Source: Sphingomonas gei
Lineage (GTDB): Bacteria > Pseudomonadota > Alphaproteobacteria > Sphingomonadales > Sphingomonadaceae
DNA length: 64,000 nucleotides
Direction of reading: 5' to 3'
Assembly (NCBI RefSeq): GCF_004792685.1
Contig: NZ_SRXT01000002.1
Span: forward strand, 496,001 to 560,000
Positions 63,202 through 64,000 of this stretch are shown here, in pieces. Made by a program: the position numbers and the translations under genes. The number at the start of each line of letters is the position of its first letter. Within the stretch, counting starts at the first letter, position 1. The notes beneath the pieces are model-generated. The model did not search any database and had not been told where the DNA came from. It saw nothing but the letters and a program-made list of their open reading frames with translations.

Positions 63202-63726
63202 ATGCAGATCCGCCTGACCGGTCTTAGCTTCACTGCCCTGGGGGCCGGCGCGCTCGTCGCTGGCCCGGCGGCGGGCCAGACGCTCGACTTGACGGTCACC
63301 ATCCCGAAGCTGAACGTCGCCGAATATCACCGGCCCTATGTCGCGATGTGGCTCGAGAAAGAGGGCGTGGCGCCGCGCACGATCCAGGTGTGGTACGATG
63401 TCGACAAGCGTGGCGGCGAGGGCACAAAATGGCTGCGCGACATCCGCCAATGGTGGCGCGCCGCGGGCCGCGGCATGACCTTTCCGGCTGACGGCGTCAG
63501 CGGCGCGACGCGCGCGCCGGGGCCCCAGAAGGTCCGTCTGATAGGCGGGCGCGGCGGCATGCCGGCGCTCAGCCTGGGCAATTACACCCTTGTGGTCGAG
63601 GCGGCACGGGAAGTCGGTGGACGCGAGCTCGTCCGCCTGCCGTTCGCCTGGAACGGAAATTCGGCGGCCGCCGCGGGCAAGGGCTCGACCGAGCTCGGCG
63701 CCGTGTCGCTCACGCTCAAGCGTTAA
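63202..63726 (+). CDS. DUF2271 family exported protein
   Basis: 174 aa with a signal peptide (about 1-25, ending AAG-QT). VTIPKLNVAEYHRPYVAMWLEKEG, TKWLRDIRQWWRAAGRGM and GNYTLVVEAAREVGGREL are the DUF2271 pattern. These small periplasmic proteins sit beside PepSY-helix and DUF4198 genes in iron- or metal-responsive clusters. It starts 10 bases after the PepSY gene. Biochemical role unknown. Confidence 0.85.
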   Translation: MQIRLTGLSFTALGAGALVAGPAAGQTLDLTVTIPKLNVAEYHRPYVAMWLEKEGVAPRTIQVWYDVDKRGGEGTKWLRDIRQWWRAAGRGMTFPADGVSGATRAPGPQKVRLIGGRGGMPALSLGNYTLVVEAAREVGGRELVRLPFAWNGNSAAAAGKGSTELGAVSLTLKR

Positions 63727-63739
63727 CGGGGAAAGCATC

Positions 63740-64000
63740 ATGAACATTCGCACGACACTCATCGCAGCCAGCGCGGTAGTCGCGCTCGCCGCGCCCGCGG
63801 CGCTCGCCCACCGCATGTGGATGATCGCCTCGTCCACCACCGTCTCGGGCGCCGACAATTGGGTGACCGTCGACGCCGCAGTGTCGAACGACCTGTTCTT
63901 CTTCGATCACCAGCCGATCCGCGTCGTGCCGACTGTGACCCAGCCCGACGGCACCGAAGGCACGGTCGAGAACCATTCGATCGGCAAGTTCCGCGCGACC
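63740..64000 (+). CDS. DUF4198 domain protein, N-terminal part
   Basis: 87 codons are seen before the right edge. MNIRTTLIAASAVVALAAPAALA is a signal peptide and HRMWMIASSTTVSGADNWVTVDAAVSNDLFFFDHQPI is the DUF4198 beginning (HRMWM... followed by the FFxxH-containing strand). DUF4198 proteins are periplasmic and are tied to nickel, cobalt or iron uptake systems. GGGGAAAG gives the ribosome site 5 bases upstream. A TonB receptor might follow beyond the edge. Confidence 0.85.
   Translation, partial: MNIRTTLIAASAVVALAAPAALAHRMWMIASSTTVSGADNWVTVDAAVSNDLFFFDHQPIRVVPTVTQPDGTEGTVENHSIGKFRAT

Overview
The window is a high-GC, densely coded chromosomal segment of an alphaproteobacterium, most likely a Sphingomonas-like member of the Sphingomonadales. 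That placement is an inference. It rests on tandem large TonB-dependent receptors, class I PHB synthase with a phasin, aerobic phenylalanine hydroxylase, an HslV with an N-terminal propeptide, DUF6882/DUF2332/DUF4893/DUF2271 proteins, and several families of palindromic intergenic repeats. There is no prophage, transposase, CRISPR array or integration site in view.

Layout. 1-5 kb: the start of sdhC at the left edge (minus strand), two tandem soluble globin-sensor-type chemoreceptors, an SDR oxidoreductase and prmA. 4.7-10 kb: DUF6882 protein and phenylalanine hydroxylase (minus), a lipase-like hydrolase, a lipoprotein, a glycerophosphodiesterase, and the molybdenum-cofactor pair xdhC-mocA. 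10-15 kb: a minus-strand tripartite MacAB-type efflux operon (outer-membrane NodT lipoprotein, membrane-fusion protein, ATPase, permease). 15-23 kb: acetyl-CoA synthetase, M13 metallopeptidase, a 19-codon ORF with its own operator-like palindrome and terminator, GFA protein, POT peptide transporter, nitroreductase and a GntR/YtrA regulator. 23-30 kb: aminotransferase, PHB synthase, phasin, ClpS, a Crp/Fnr regulator and murA. 30-39 kb: two paralogous TonB receptors, a membrane chemoreceptor, DUF2332, and a PAS protein preceded by a perfect FNR box. 39-51 kb: ThpR, BI-1 protein, CDF transporter, M20 hydrolase, a frameshifted DUF559 gene, DUF4893 lipoprotein, 3-hydroxybutyrate dehydrogenase with a patatin, and several metallopeptidases and membrane proteins. 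51-58 kb: glyoxalase I and II with a nitronate monooxygenase, HslUV, an EEP-family phosphatase and tRNA-Pro. 58-64 kb: yajC-secD-secF, small downstream genes, and a Fur-box-preceded PepSY/DUF2271/DUF4198 cluster cut by the right edge.

How genes work together. PHB metabolism recurs: phaC and phasin at 24.5-27.1 kb, bdhA with a patatin hydrolase at 45-47 kb, and acs for acetyl-CoA supply. The phasin promoter carries a CTGC-N3-GCAG palindrome like described PhaR operators. An almost identical site sits in front of the 19-codon ORF near 19.25 kb, which suggests an uncharacterised small transcript in the same regulon. This is the best candidate for something new.

Other notable signals are near-identical signalling halves in two globin chemoreceptors that seem to lack the heme histidine, canonical EF-hand loops inside both TonB receptors, an AT-rich palindrome over a lipoprotein promoter, a DUF559 gene broken at a G6 run, and three or four palindromic repeat families. 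Family assignments come from reading motifs by eye; no database search was run.
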